Shown piece after piece: positions 22,693 through 31,500 of a stretch of DNA of 34,571 nucleotides. Every line of letters begins with the position of its first letter. The stretch's first letter is position 1. Source of the stretch: an uncultured Clostridia bacterium (GTDB lineage Bacteria; Bacillota; Clostridia; Christensenellales; Aristaeellaceae); the NCBI GenBank assembly GCA_946413245.1, contig CAMKJS010000030.1, forward strand, positions 1 to 34,571. Reading direction: 5' to 3'. The position numbers and the translations under genes are program-made. Below the pieces are notes generated by a model. It had not been told where the DNA came from and did no database searches. It saw only the letters and a list, made by a program, of their open reading frames with translations.

Positions 22693-24258
22693 TCACTGCA
22701 GCTGTTCTTCCGCATAATATCCGGAATCGATCAGATATTTTCTGTAATTGCTCTTGTCGACGACGACGGGAGTGCACAGATACGCGGGAACGCTGATCGC
22801 TCCGTTGTCCACTTTTCCGTTGGTGTCCACAGTTCCGCCGTTCATAATCTGTTCAATCATTTTGACGGTCCGGGAAACCATCACTCTGGTGTCCTTGAAT
22901 ACGGACATCGCCTGTTTGCCGGCGATGATATTCCTGACGTTGTTGATATCGCAGTCCTGCCCGGTGATAATGGGCCAGCTGCCGACGTAGGCATATCCGG
23001 ACAGCGCGCTGGTGACGCCATAGGCGGTGGAATCGTTGGAGCACACCCAGGCGTCCAGCTCGGTTCCGTCGGCATAGTATGTGAACAGCAGATCTTCAGC
23101 GCGTTCCTGCGCGACATCGGATCTCCAGGTGGGGGTCGCGACTTCGTCGAACGTGGTCTGGCCGGAAACGACGACCAGCTTGCCGGATTCGATGTAGGGC
23201 TTCAGCACGTCCATCGCGCCGTCGAAGAAGTACTTCGCGTTGTTGTCCCCGGGATCGCCGGCGGTGAACTCGACGTTGAAGGGCCCTTCGGCATTTTTCA
23301 GATCCAGCGCTTTGACGACGTAGTTTCCCTGCAGGATCCCGACCTTTTTATTGCTGAACGAGACGTAGTAGGATACGGCGTTTGTGTTCATCAGCATACG
23401 GTCGTAGGCGATGACCGCTATGCCTTTCTTCGCGGCCTGAGCCAGCGCGGAATTCAGGGAATCGTACCCGTTGACGGCGGAGATGACCAGCACCTGGCAG
23501 CCGCCGTCGATCATGGCTTCCACATGGGACAGCTGCAGCTGTTCGTTATTGTCGGCATACCGCAGATCCACGTCAAAGCCGGCGCTTTTCAGCGAGGCTG
23601 ACAGATTGGCGCCGTCCATGGCCCAGCGCTGCAGGGTGTTGGTGGGGAAGGAGACGCCGACTTTTCTGCTGGCGCTGCTGTCCTTCACGGTGAGCGTGAT
23701 TTCCTTCTTCACCTTGCTTCCGTCCGTGGCTGTCGCGGTGATCTTCACCTTGCCGACGCCTTTGGCGATTACCTTGCCTGCGGAGGACACAGTGGCGATT
23801 TTCGTGTCGCTGCTCTTCCAGGTAAAGCTCTGGGCGGCTGAGGAGGGGGAGGCTTTCGCGGTGAGCTTTGCTGTCTTCTTTCCGTTCAGGTCCAGCGTCT
23901 TCGCGGAGGTCGTGACCGTGATGGATTTGACCGCCTTTTTCATGACGGTCATTTTCCAGGTTTTGCTGGATCCGTTCTTGGCTTTCGCGGTAATGGTCAC
24001 TTTCCCGGCCTTTTTCCCTGTGACGATGCCTTTGCTGCTGACGGTGGCGATTTTCTTGTTGCTGCTTTTCCAGGTCACGGGGCTGCTGGCCTTCAGGGTG
24101 ACTTTCTTGCCGACCGCGACGTATTTGGAACCGGAAACGGTGACTGTATTTGAGACGAAGCTGTTTTCCCCGGCGGAAGCCGTGACCGGCGCGCTCAGGA
24201 AGAGACAGGGCAGGACCAGAGCCAGAACGAGGAAAAACGAAACCAGTTTGCGGTACAT
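22693..24258 (-). CDS. Sugar-binding protein with two N-terminal Big2 domains
   Basis: 521 residues. A signal peptide (cleavage near VTASAG) is followed by two bacterial Ig-like Big2 repeats (about 37-106 and 110-192; both contain W-K-S-S-x-x-K-I-A-T-V-S-S and end in K-V-x-I-T-A). Then comes a Peripla_BP_4 domain (about 199-515) like ChvE/xylose-binding proteins, with VGVSFPTNTLQRW, VLVISAVNGYDSLNSAL and ITGQDCDINNVRNII. No lipobox is present. No cognate permease or ATPase lies nearby, so it may be a wall- or surface-associated sugar sensor/scavenger rather than a simple transporter part. GGAGGG precedes the ATG at 7 bases. Confidence 0.87.
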   Translation of the reverse strand: MYRKLVSFFLVLALVLPCLFLSAPVTASAGENSFVSNTVTVSGSKYVAVGKKVTLKASSPVTWKSSNKKIATVSSKGIVTGKKAGKVTITAKAKNGSSKTWKMTVMKKAVKSITVTTSAKTLDLNGKKTAKLTAKASPSSAAQSFTWKSSDTKIATVSSAGKVIAKGVGKVKITATATDGSKVKKEITLTVKDSSASRKVGVSFPTNTLQRWAMDGANLSASLKSAGFDVDLRYADNNEQLQLSHVEAMIDGGCQVLVISAVNGYDSLNSALAQAAKKGIAVIAYDRMLMNTNAVSYYVSFSNKKVGILQGNYVVKALDLKNAEGPFNVEFTAGDPGDNNAKYFFDGAMDVLKPYIESGKLVVVSGQTTFDEVATPTWRSDVAQERAEDLLFTYYADGTELDAWVCSNDSTAYGVTSALSGYAYVGSWPIITGQDCDINNVRNIIAGKQAMSVFKDTRVMVSRTVKMIEQIMNGGTVDTNGKVDNGAISVPAYLCTPVVVDKSNYRKYLIDSGYYAEEQLQ

Positions 24259-24358
24259 AAGCTGACCCTCCGTTTTCTTTCATATTCAGCGGTACTCCGG
24301 CGCAGGAACACGAAAACAGATCTTGCCGGACATCCGCTGTCAGAATTTGCTTTTGTTT

Positions 24359-24396
24359 AATATAGCATATTCCCCGGCATTGTGCAAATGCCGGGG
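24359..24396 (-). promoter_or_regulatory. Predicted promoter overlapping a perfect dyad
   Basis: Minus-strand TTGCAC (24382-24387), 17 bases, TATATT (24359-24364). A 10-bp perfect inverted repeat, CCCCGGCATT (24372-24381) with 24387-24396, is centred on the -35. It may be an operator, or the terminator of the channel gene overlapping the next promoter (no T-run follows). Confidence 0.5.
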
Positions 24397-24470
24397 ACAG
24401 GGAGACGGGATGATTCTTCGCGTTTTTTCCCGAACGTCCGCACTGGCTTTCATCGCGGCCTGCTGTCTGC

Positions 24471-26327
24471 TCAGTTTTCCCCGAGCACGATCAGGCAGTC
24501 GTCTTCCGTCAGGGTAATCGTGTCGTCCAGCGGGAGGTTGAACTGGCTGTTCTTTTCCGGATCCAGGCGGCCCAGCAGGATGTATTTCTGGTTCAGCATG
24601 ATCTGGCGGAGGTACCGGACGGTATAGCTGCCGGTGATCCGCATCAGGCCGGCGTTTTTGATATACAGCTCGTTCCCCTCGTTGGACAGGATTTCGCGGA
24701 AGACGCTCTGAAGCTCCGGGCTCTCCGCCAGCTGCGCCAGGATCAGGGAGGACATGCTGGAAGCCACCAGGAAGTCCGAATGATCTCCCTGGACGACCAG
24801 CTTCTGGTTGTGCTCCTTCTGCATCTCCACGGTGATGTTGAAGTCCAGCTCGTATCTGGCCCGGATATCCCGAAGGTTCATCAGAAGGAAGATGGCTTCC
24901 ATATCCGCTTTTTCCGGATCGGCTTCGTGATTGCTCAGCAGGATGATATGCCTGGCCATGCGCGCAACGCCGAGCAGGAATTTCCCGGACTGTACGTTCC
25001 CCTGAATATATTTCAGGCTCAGATTCCGCCCCGCGGCGATTTCGTCCAGCTCGTCCCTGTCCTCCTGCAGGAGGCCGTGGGAATCGACCAGGAAAACCTG
25101 CGACACGTTTTCGGGAAGCTCGTGGAGGATCACCGGCAGCGTCTCGTTGGCGCCGATGATCACCGTGTCCGTTACTTCTTCTTCCTCGTGGTTCATGAAG
25201 GCTTCGGCTTCGACCACCGGGGTATACAGGGGAGACTCCAGCCTGGCGGAGGATGGTTCCTCCGAGAAGACCAGAATCCTGTCCTCTTCCTCAAACACAT
25301 AATCCGCCGGGGGATTGATCCGGGTTTTCCCGTCGCGGAACACGCCGACCGGCACCGCCCCGTTCAGGCGGAGCATGAGGTCGTTGAACGGCATGCCCTG
25401 AATCCCGGGAACGTCGATCAGATAGAATTCCGAGCCCTCAAAATTGAAGATTTCCCGGAAGGTTTCCGAAAGACCGGTCTGCGTGCACGCGTGGGCGATC
25501 ATCTTCGCGATCACGGAATTGGTCTGCAGGGTCGTAATGTTGTTGGCCTCGGCGATGGAAGGCGGAAACCGGTACTTCTCCCTGGAGATGATCGCGTTCA
25601 CGCTGATTTCCGGGACGCCTTTTTCCTGCAGGAGCACGGAGACCGCGAGAACGGCCTTCGTCGTCGTCATGTCGTCCGTCGGGCTGACGATGACGGTTCT
25701 GCAGGTTTCCACGGAGCATTTTTCCAGGGAGGCGGGATCCGTAATATCCGCGGTCCGGCAGATGATCCGGAAGTTTTTCGGTATTTCCAGGTTCTCCTGC
25801 AGGGCCTGCTCCATCTCTTCCCGGTCCATGTCTTCCGCCAGGACGACGCAGGCCGGACTGCCGGCAGCCGCGAGAATCAGCTGGCGCAGCAGCGTATATT
25901 CTCCGGGATAAAAGCCGAGGACGACAATATGATCCTTTTCCAGCACCAGGGAATTTCCCTTCTTCAGATTCTGGATTCTTCCCTCGATGGCGCTGGTGAC
26001 GATACCGATCAGCACGCTGGTGAACAGCAGCCCGGCGATGGCCGACAGGGACATCAGAACGACATATCCCGGGCTTCCCTCCTCCGTGTAGGGCATCCAG
26101 GCGTTGATCAGGGTGGCGATGCTGTCCCAGAAGACGGAGACGGTTTCTCCTTCTTCGTTAAAGCCGCAGAGGATGATCAGCCAGGCCGTGAACAGAGCCA
26201 TCACCACGGAAACGGCGATCAGTCCCCGGATCAGGCCGAGGGAGCCTTTGGACATGCGGTTGTCGAACCAGTAACGGAACCGGTCCCGAATGGAAAACCC
26301 TTCCAGTCTGTTTCTTCTTTTTTTCAT
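24471..26327 (-). CDS. CASTOR/POLLUX-like ion channel with RCK domains
   Basis: 618 residues. Two membrane helices (about 32-55 and 88-112) flank a short pore-like segment (WDSIATLINAWMP). A long cytoplasmic part follows with Rossmann-type RCK/TrkA-N units: HIVVLGFYPGEYTLLRQL at about 133, and a second unit beginning around DTVIIGANETLPVIL. The repeated element FEGSEFYLIDVPG / SNEGNELYIKNAG is typical of the CASTOR/POLLUX cation-channel family. It probably gates a monovalent cation or calcium channel in response to a ligand. AAAGGAG precedes the ATG. It lies 39 bases after the foldase gene and may share its transcript. Confidence 0.82.
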   Translation of the reverse strand: MKKRRNRLEGFSIRDRFRYWFDNRMSKGSLGLIRGLIAVSVVMALFTAWLIILCGFNEEGETVSVFWDSIATLINAWMPYTEEGSPGYVVLMSLSAIAGLLFTSVLIGIVTSAIEGRIQNLKKGNSLVLEKDHIVVLGFYPGEYTLLRQLILAAAGSPACVVLAEDMDREEMEQALQENLEIPKNFRIICRTADITDPASLEKCSVETCRTVIVSPTDDMTTTKAVLAVSVLLQEKGVPEISVNAIISREKYRFPPSIAEANNITTLQTNSVIAKMIAHACTQTGLSETFREIFNFEGSEFYLIDVPGIQGMPFNDLMLRLNGAVPVGVFRDGKTRINPPADYVFEEEDRILVFSEEPSSARLESPLYTPVVEAEAFMNHEEEEVTDTVIIGANETLPVILHELPENVSQVFLVDSHGLLQEDRDELDEIAAGRNLSLKYIQGNVQSGKFLLGVARMARHIILLSNHEADPEKADMEAIFLLMNLRDIRARYELDFNITVEMQKEHNQKLVVQGDHSDFLVASSMSSLILAQLAESPELQSVFREILSNEGNELYIKNAGLMRITGSYTVRYLRQIMLNQKYILLGRLDPEKNSQFNLPLDDTITLTEDDCLIVLGEN

Positions 26328-26366
26328 CCTGCAGGTCTCCTTTCCGCTGTTTCCCGCCGGGAGACT

Positions 26367-27665
26367 TTATGGCACGATCAGTTCCGGATGGGTTTCGACG
26401 TCATACTGGGTACGCCAGGCCTGCAGCAGGGGCTGCAGGGCTTCTGCCTGCTTCGCCTGGAGAGCGGAAGCCTCGAGGGCGGACTGTTCCTCTGCTGTCA
26501 GTTCGTGAACGCCGCCGGGGGCGTCCTCCTGATACTGGACGATGTGAATACCCAGGTTCGTCACAAAGGGTTCGGTGATATCACCGGGCTTTTCCAGAGC
26601 CGCCGCGGCGGCCCGGAAGGATTCGGCCCAGTTTTCGCTTTCCGGATGGAAAAGCAGCTCCCGGCCGGCGTCTTCGCCGGCTTCCTTGCCGTACTCGGCG
26701 ATGAGGCTTTCGAAGGTGGCGCCGGCGTTATATTTCCGGATGATTTCGTCGGTGGTTTCCTTTACGAGGGAGAGAGCGCTCATCTGCAGCTCCACCAGCT
26801 GATCCACAAGGGCGGTATAGGCTTCCTCCTTCTGCCGGTACACCGCCTTCGCCGCGTCCACGTCAGCGCCGGCGAGAGCCGCGTCCGCCACGGCGCGGTA
26901 AGCTTCGTCCATGGCCGTGGAGGCCTCCTCCAGGGAAGACGACAGCTGATTGACCGCCGCGGTAACGGAATCCGGGTAGGGCAGGAGAATCTGCCGGATG
27001 ATGCGGTAGCCCTCCGGGGAGAAGAAGGCTTCGCCGCCGGCGGTCATGATTTCCCGCTCGTAGCGGGGCACGTCGTTTTCATAGGCTTCCCGGTCGGGAA
27101 GGAGATAGTTTTCCAGATAATAGGCTTCCACTTCCTCGGGGCTGACGGTTACGGCGGGGCAGTAAAGCTCGATAATGCGCTCGTTGCGCACGGCCATGAG
27201 GGCTTCTTCATAGCAGATATCCAGGGTGTAGCCCTGCTGCGCCAGCCAGGAGGTAACCTGTTCCTCGGTCGCCTCGTAGCCTTCCTGCTCCACCCGCTGC
27301 TTGAAGGCCTGCCACAGGTTCTCGTACACACTGCCCGCATAGGAGCGGACCAGGCTTTCCTCCGCCTCGGTCAGATCGTTGCGGCCGGCCTCGATCAGCT
27401 TGTTCTGAATGAGGGCCAGCTCCACCAGGTGATCGACGGTCTGGCTGATCAGAGCCTGCTTTTCCTCAGGAGTGGGGGAATATCCCTGATAAGCCATCAG
27501 GTCCAGATTGGACTGATAGGAATAGAGCGCCAGGGACAGAGGATAGGACACCCGCCCGACACGGACGATTACCGGATCCTCCTCCGCGGCAGCCGCGGAC
27601 ACCAGGGCCAGGCAAAGAACCAGAGCCAGCACGGCAAGGCGCCGGATCACGTTGCTTCTGAACAT
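26367..27665 (-). CDS. PrsA/SurA-like peptidyl-prolyl isomerase (extracytoplasmic foldase)
   Basis: 432 residues. The signal peptide ends near SAAAAEED, without a lipobox. A SurA-N-like helical region (about 55-190) is followed by a parvulin-type domain that starts near YRIIRQILLPYPD (about 225) and resumes near FESLIAEYGKEAGEDAGREL (about 330) through EPFVTNLGIHIVQYQED. Between the two halves lies a helical insert of about 90 residues rich in Ala, Glu and Val, probably coiled coil. It would help fold exported proteins. It is placed 18 bases after the sortase gene, so the large surface protein is the likely client. Confidence 0.82.
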   Translation of the reverse strand: MFRSNVIRRLAVLALVLCLALVSAAAAEEDPVIVRVGRVSYPLSLALYSYQSNLDLMAYQGYSPTPEEKQALISQTVDHLVELALIQNKLIEAGRNDLTEAEESLVRSYAGSVYENLWQAFKQRVEQEGYEATEEQVTSWLAQQGYTLDICYEEALMAVRNERIIELYCPAVTVSPEEVEAYYLENYLLPDREAYENDVPRYEREIMTAGGEAFFSPEGYRIIRQILLPYPDSVTAAVNQLSSSLEEASTAMDEAYRAVADAALAGADVDAAKAVYRQKEEAYTALVDQLVELQMSALSLVKETTDEIIRKYNAGATFESLIAEYGKEAGEDAGRELLFHPESENWAESFRAAAAALEKPGDITEPFVTNLGIHIVQYQEDAPGGVHELTAEEQSALEASALQAKQAEALQPLLQAWRTQYDVETHPELIVP

Positions 27666-27683
27666 ATATTTCCTCTTTTCTGC

Positions 27684-28586
27684 TTATCGCTTATACGCGT
27701 TCCGAACCACGGCGGCGACGGTTTCGTCGGTTTCGTCTTCCCGAAGGCGCCGGGCTGCCACCACGCGGCGGGAATCGTCCGAGCCCTCGCAGGTAACCAG
27801 CAGCAGCAGCTGATCCTCGGCGGTGACGTTCACCCGGGTGTCGATGCAGGAGTATAGCTGCAGCTGCCGCAGGCAGGCCTCCCGCTGCTCCACCGCCATG
27901 CCGGGCAGCTGCATGAAAGGCGCGTAATGGGACAGGCCGTAAATGAGATCCACGTCGGCGACGGCGAAAATCACATACCTGGCCTCTTCATAGAGGACGC
28001 TGAAATCCACAATCGGATTGCCGCGGTAATATGCCGGATTTTCATACAGGCGCAGGCTGCCGAACATTTTCCCGTTTTTCATGTTGTGGCCGAAGATAAT
28101 ATAGGTATCCGGCCGGGAGCGGAGGCTGATGTGCTCCTCCAGAAACAGGGCGCCGTTGCCGTTGTGATAGCCTGCTGTATCCCGCTTGAGATAATAGGTG
28201 TTGTCCCGCTGCACGACGGGCTCCTCCAGCAGATCCGGGATGGAGAGCCAGCCGACGACGTCGCTGTTGCGGCGGCGCAGCTTCTGCAGGGAGGCGGAAA
28301 CAGTCATGGAGGGGTTGTCGGGCCAGCCCTGTACGACGGGCGTCGCGGCCGGCTGATCCTCTTCCGCTTCGGCGCGGGGAAAAACGACGGTGAAGTCCTG
28401 AAGGACGGAACCGAGCCGGGGTATTTCTTCAGGCGGATCCGTGGGATCGGCCCGCAGTTCCTGAAAGATCTGCCGCTCCGTTTCCACGCGCCGGGCGTCG
28501 GCCCAATAGCGGACAAGGCCCACGCCGCACACCAGCAGCAGGCAGAGACAGCCGGCCGTGAAGATTATCCGTTGAGGCCGCCGCAT
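27684..28586 (-). CDS. Class B sortase
   Basis: 300 residues with an N-terminal membrane anchor (about 8-25). Catalytic residues are His167 (IIFGHNMKNGKMFGSL), Cys266 (LLLVTCEGSDDSRR) and Arg273. HNMKNGKMF and the extra helix before the catalytic Cys are features of class B rather than class A. It joins the C-terminus of a substrate to the cell wall. Its start overlaps the end of the surface-protein gene by 22 bases, pointing to that protein (VPKTG signal) as its dedicated substrate. AAGGGGTGA precedes the ATG. Confidence 0.92.
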   Translation of the reverse strand: MRRPQRIIFTAGCLCLLLVCGVGLVRYWADARRVETERQIFQELRADPTDPPEEIPRLGSVLQDFTVVFPRAEAEEDQPAATPVVQGWPDNPSMTVSASLQKLRRRNSDVVGWLSIPDLLEEPVVQRDNTYYLKRDTAGYHNGNGALFLEEHISLRSRPDTYIIFGHNMKNGKMFGSLRLYENPAYYRGNPIVDFSVLYEEARYVIFAVADVDLIYGLSHYAPFMQLPGMAVEQREACLRQLQLYSCIDTRVNVTAEDQLLLLVTCEGSDDSRRVVAARRLREDETDETVAAVVRNAYKR

Positions 28587-31500
28587 TGCCGGTCACCCCT
28601 TTTTCTGCCGCGCAGCACAAAGACGAATCCGGCCAGGCTCAGGAGGATACCCAGCAGCCACCAGAGGAGAGGTGCGTCGTCCCCGGTTTTGGGCACCCTG
28701 GTGACGGTGAGCTTCGCGGAGGAGCTGGTAACGGAGTCTCCCAGAGCGTCGGTGATGACGCAGCGGTACAGATTGCCGGTCATATCCAGCGTGACGCCCC
28801 GCAGGGTGAGGGAGGAACCGGTGGCGCCTGTGATATCCACCCAGCTGCCGCCGGGCGTCTTTACCTGCCACTGATACTGATAGGGGCCGACGCCGCCGGA
28901 GACGCCCACGCTGAACACTGCCTCGGAGCCTTCCGGCACGGTCTGGTCCTCCGGCTGGGTGATGACCATCAGGGAGGCTGTATCCAGATAAATCACGTCC
29001 CGGTTGCTGAGGAGGGTACGTTCCGTATAATCCTTGCCGGTGACCTCCAGGGTGACTTTATAGGCGCTGCGGCCGTCGGTCAGCAGAGAGAGCGGCATTT
29101 CCAGACTCCAGGTCTCCTTGTCGCTGACGTCCTCCGGCAGGCTGTAGCGGAAAACGGGGGTTTCTTCGTCGTCGAGGAAGGCTTCCAGCACGACGCTGTT
29201 GGCGCTGCGGCTGGCTTTGGCCAGGTGGCCCGCGTTGGTCAGGATCACGTTGACCATGGGCGTTCCGTGGTCGTCCCAGCGCCTGGCGTGGATTTCCAGA
29301 TCCATGGGATCGGTGTCCAGCTGGATGCTTTCAAAGGTAACGTCGGTTTTATACATGGCCAGGTCGTCCCGGGTGGCGTTGGAGACGACGCCGTCGACCG
29401 TACGGGTGAGGGAGCCGTTCCGGTGGATCGCGATCACGCTGCGGGGAGCGGAAGCAGCTTCGCTGCCGTTGGCGGCGGAATCGCCGGGCAGCCGGGCGAC
29501 GTTGCTGAAATTGCCCTGCGCTTCGGTGAAGAGCGTTTCCACCTCCAGATAGATGTGGTGCGCGCCGCCTTCCCAGTTCTGGGGCAGAAGCAGGGAAATG
29601 TTGAAGGCCGCGAAGGTTCCGGGCATGATCAGGTTGGTCTGCATCAGCTGCTGGGTTTCCTCAACAACATTGGAAATCCGGCCCTGATAGTGGCGGGAGG
29701 TGATCAGCCAGAGCTGGGAATCCTCCTCGTTGAAGCTGCTTCGGATCTGCCGGGCGACGGTTTCACCCGACTTCTGCTCCTTCACGCCTTCCAGGCCTTT
29801 CTGGAGGGTGATCCGGTTTTTGGCGGGCTCGACCACGTCCAGATGAATGCTCTCAAAGGCTTTGGGTTCGTCGCTGCCGAACTGGTCGTAGGCCAGCAGA
29901 TCCAGGCCGGAGAGGGGCACGTTGCCGTCGTTGTACACGGTGAGAACCAGGTCGTCGTAGGTGCCGGGCTCGGCGAGGGTGCTGCTGAGGACGTTCCCGA
30001 CCAGCCGCAGGCCCACGACCAGCTGGAAGTTGAACCGGCAAATCCGGTTGCCGTTCGGGTTGTTCACGATAAAGAAGCCGCTGTTGTTGCCCGCCAGCAC
30101 GACGTTGGTGGGAACGCTGTCCTCGCTGTCGGTGCAGATGGTGGCCAGGACAAATGGCTCGGAGACAGTGTTGTTGGAAGCGTCGTACCATACGCCCCGT
30201 ACCCGGAACAGATTGCCGCCGCTGTCCTCATCGGTCCCGGCGGTTTCAAGCCAGTAAACGCACTCCTGGCCGTAGAGCGTGGTCCAGTACAGGTCGGTGG
30301 GGGGAACGACCACGTCGTAATCATAGGTGGTCCAGAACATGTTCTTGTTCGTACTGGTGGGCAGAAGACCCATGAGACCGTAATGATCCCCGTTCTCCTG
30401 AGGCTGCACCATAAAGATCATGCGGCGGTATTCGTCCCCCAGGTTTACATTCCGGGAAGCGATGGAGAATACGTTGTTTGCATAGACCTTGGTTCCCCTG
30501 CTGAAGCCGTGGTCATGGCCGAGAGAATAGAGGACAGAGTCGAACTTCTCATCATGTACGAGGGTGAAATAAATGGTGGATCTGCCCACGACGACTTTCG
30601 CGGAGGAGTATCTCACGGGCTCTGTGTTATCCCGTATGTCATAGAAGATCAGGTCCTCAAAGGTTTGTTTCTCAAAGAAGTCGTCCGTTTTCTCCAGGTC
30701 TTCGATCCATTTCTCGGCGTAGCCGTTTTCCTCCACATAGGAATATATGGCGCAGGGACGCTTGCTGTGGTAGTTGAGATCGGTCTGGTTCAGCGAGCGG
30801 GTGACGATCCGGTACATGGTCATGAACTTTTTGCCTTGGGTAAAGACGATATCTCCGAAAATGCGCGGATTGCTGCCCGGGTGGGTATAGTTTTTATCCG
30901 CACTCGCGGTATCGATGCTTTCCGCCAGATAGGTTCCGCCCTTTGTAAGAACCACCGGCTCCAGACGGTAAACGCCCTTCTGTTCGCGCAGCCACCAGAC
31001 CCGTACATAAGTATAGGTGACAGAGGGCACGGTATAGGTTTCGGTTGTGAAGTCTTCCTGGATGACTTCCTGCTGCTCGTAATCCTTCGCGAGAATCGCC
31101 ACGGTGAACAGCACGTCCGTCAGGAGAACGCCGGTGCTGCCCTGAGAATATGTATACGCTTTGGTGCCGGACACGTCCGCGACCCAGAAATCGTAGTCGA
31201 TCACCTCATAGCCGTCTCCGGGCATAAAGGCGTCGGAGCCGTCGCTGTTGCGGGTCAGGAGCGGCACGGCGGGCTGATTGTTGTCCGAGAGGGCGTGGGA
31301 TACCAGAATCGGACGGTTGAAGGTTCCCTCCGGGCCGGAGTAGGATTCATCCGTGTACAGGGTCATGGGTACGGTGGCAGAGCCGGAGCCGCTGGCGCGC
31401 ATGGAGAACAGCCGGTTGCGCGAGGCCTTGCCTACGCCGCCGTAACCGGCTTTCATGCCGACCTCCTCCGGATGAAGCACCAGATCTTCATTGTTCAGAT

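Noticed and set aside
24780-27857. 1,025-codon open frame on the plus strand
   Set aside because: It crosses the antisense of three recognisable minus-strand genes (channel, foldase, sortase end), so it is a compositional artefact.
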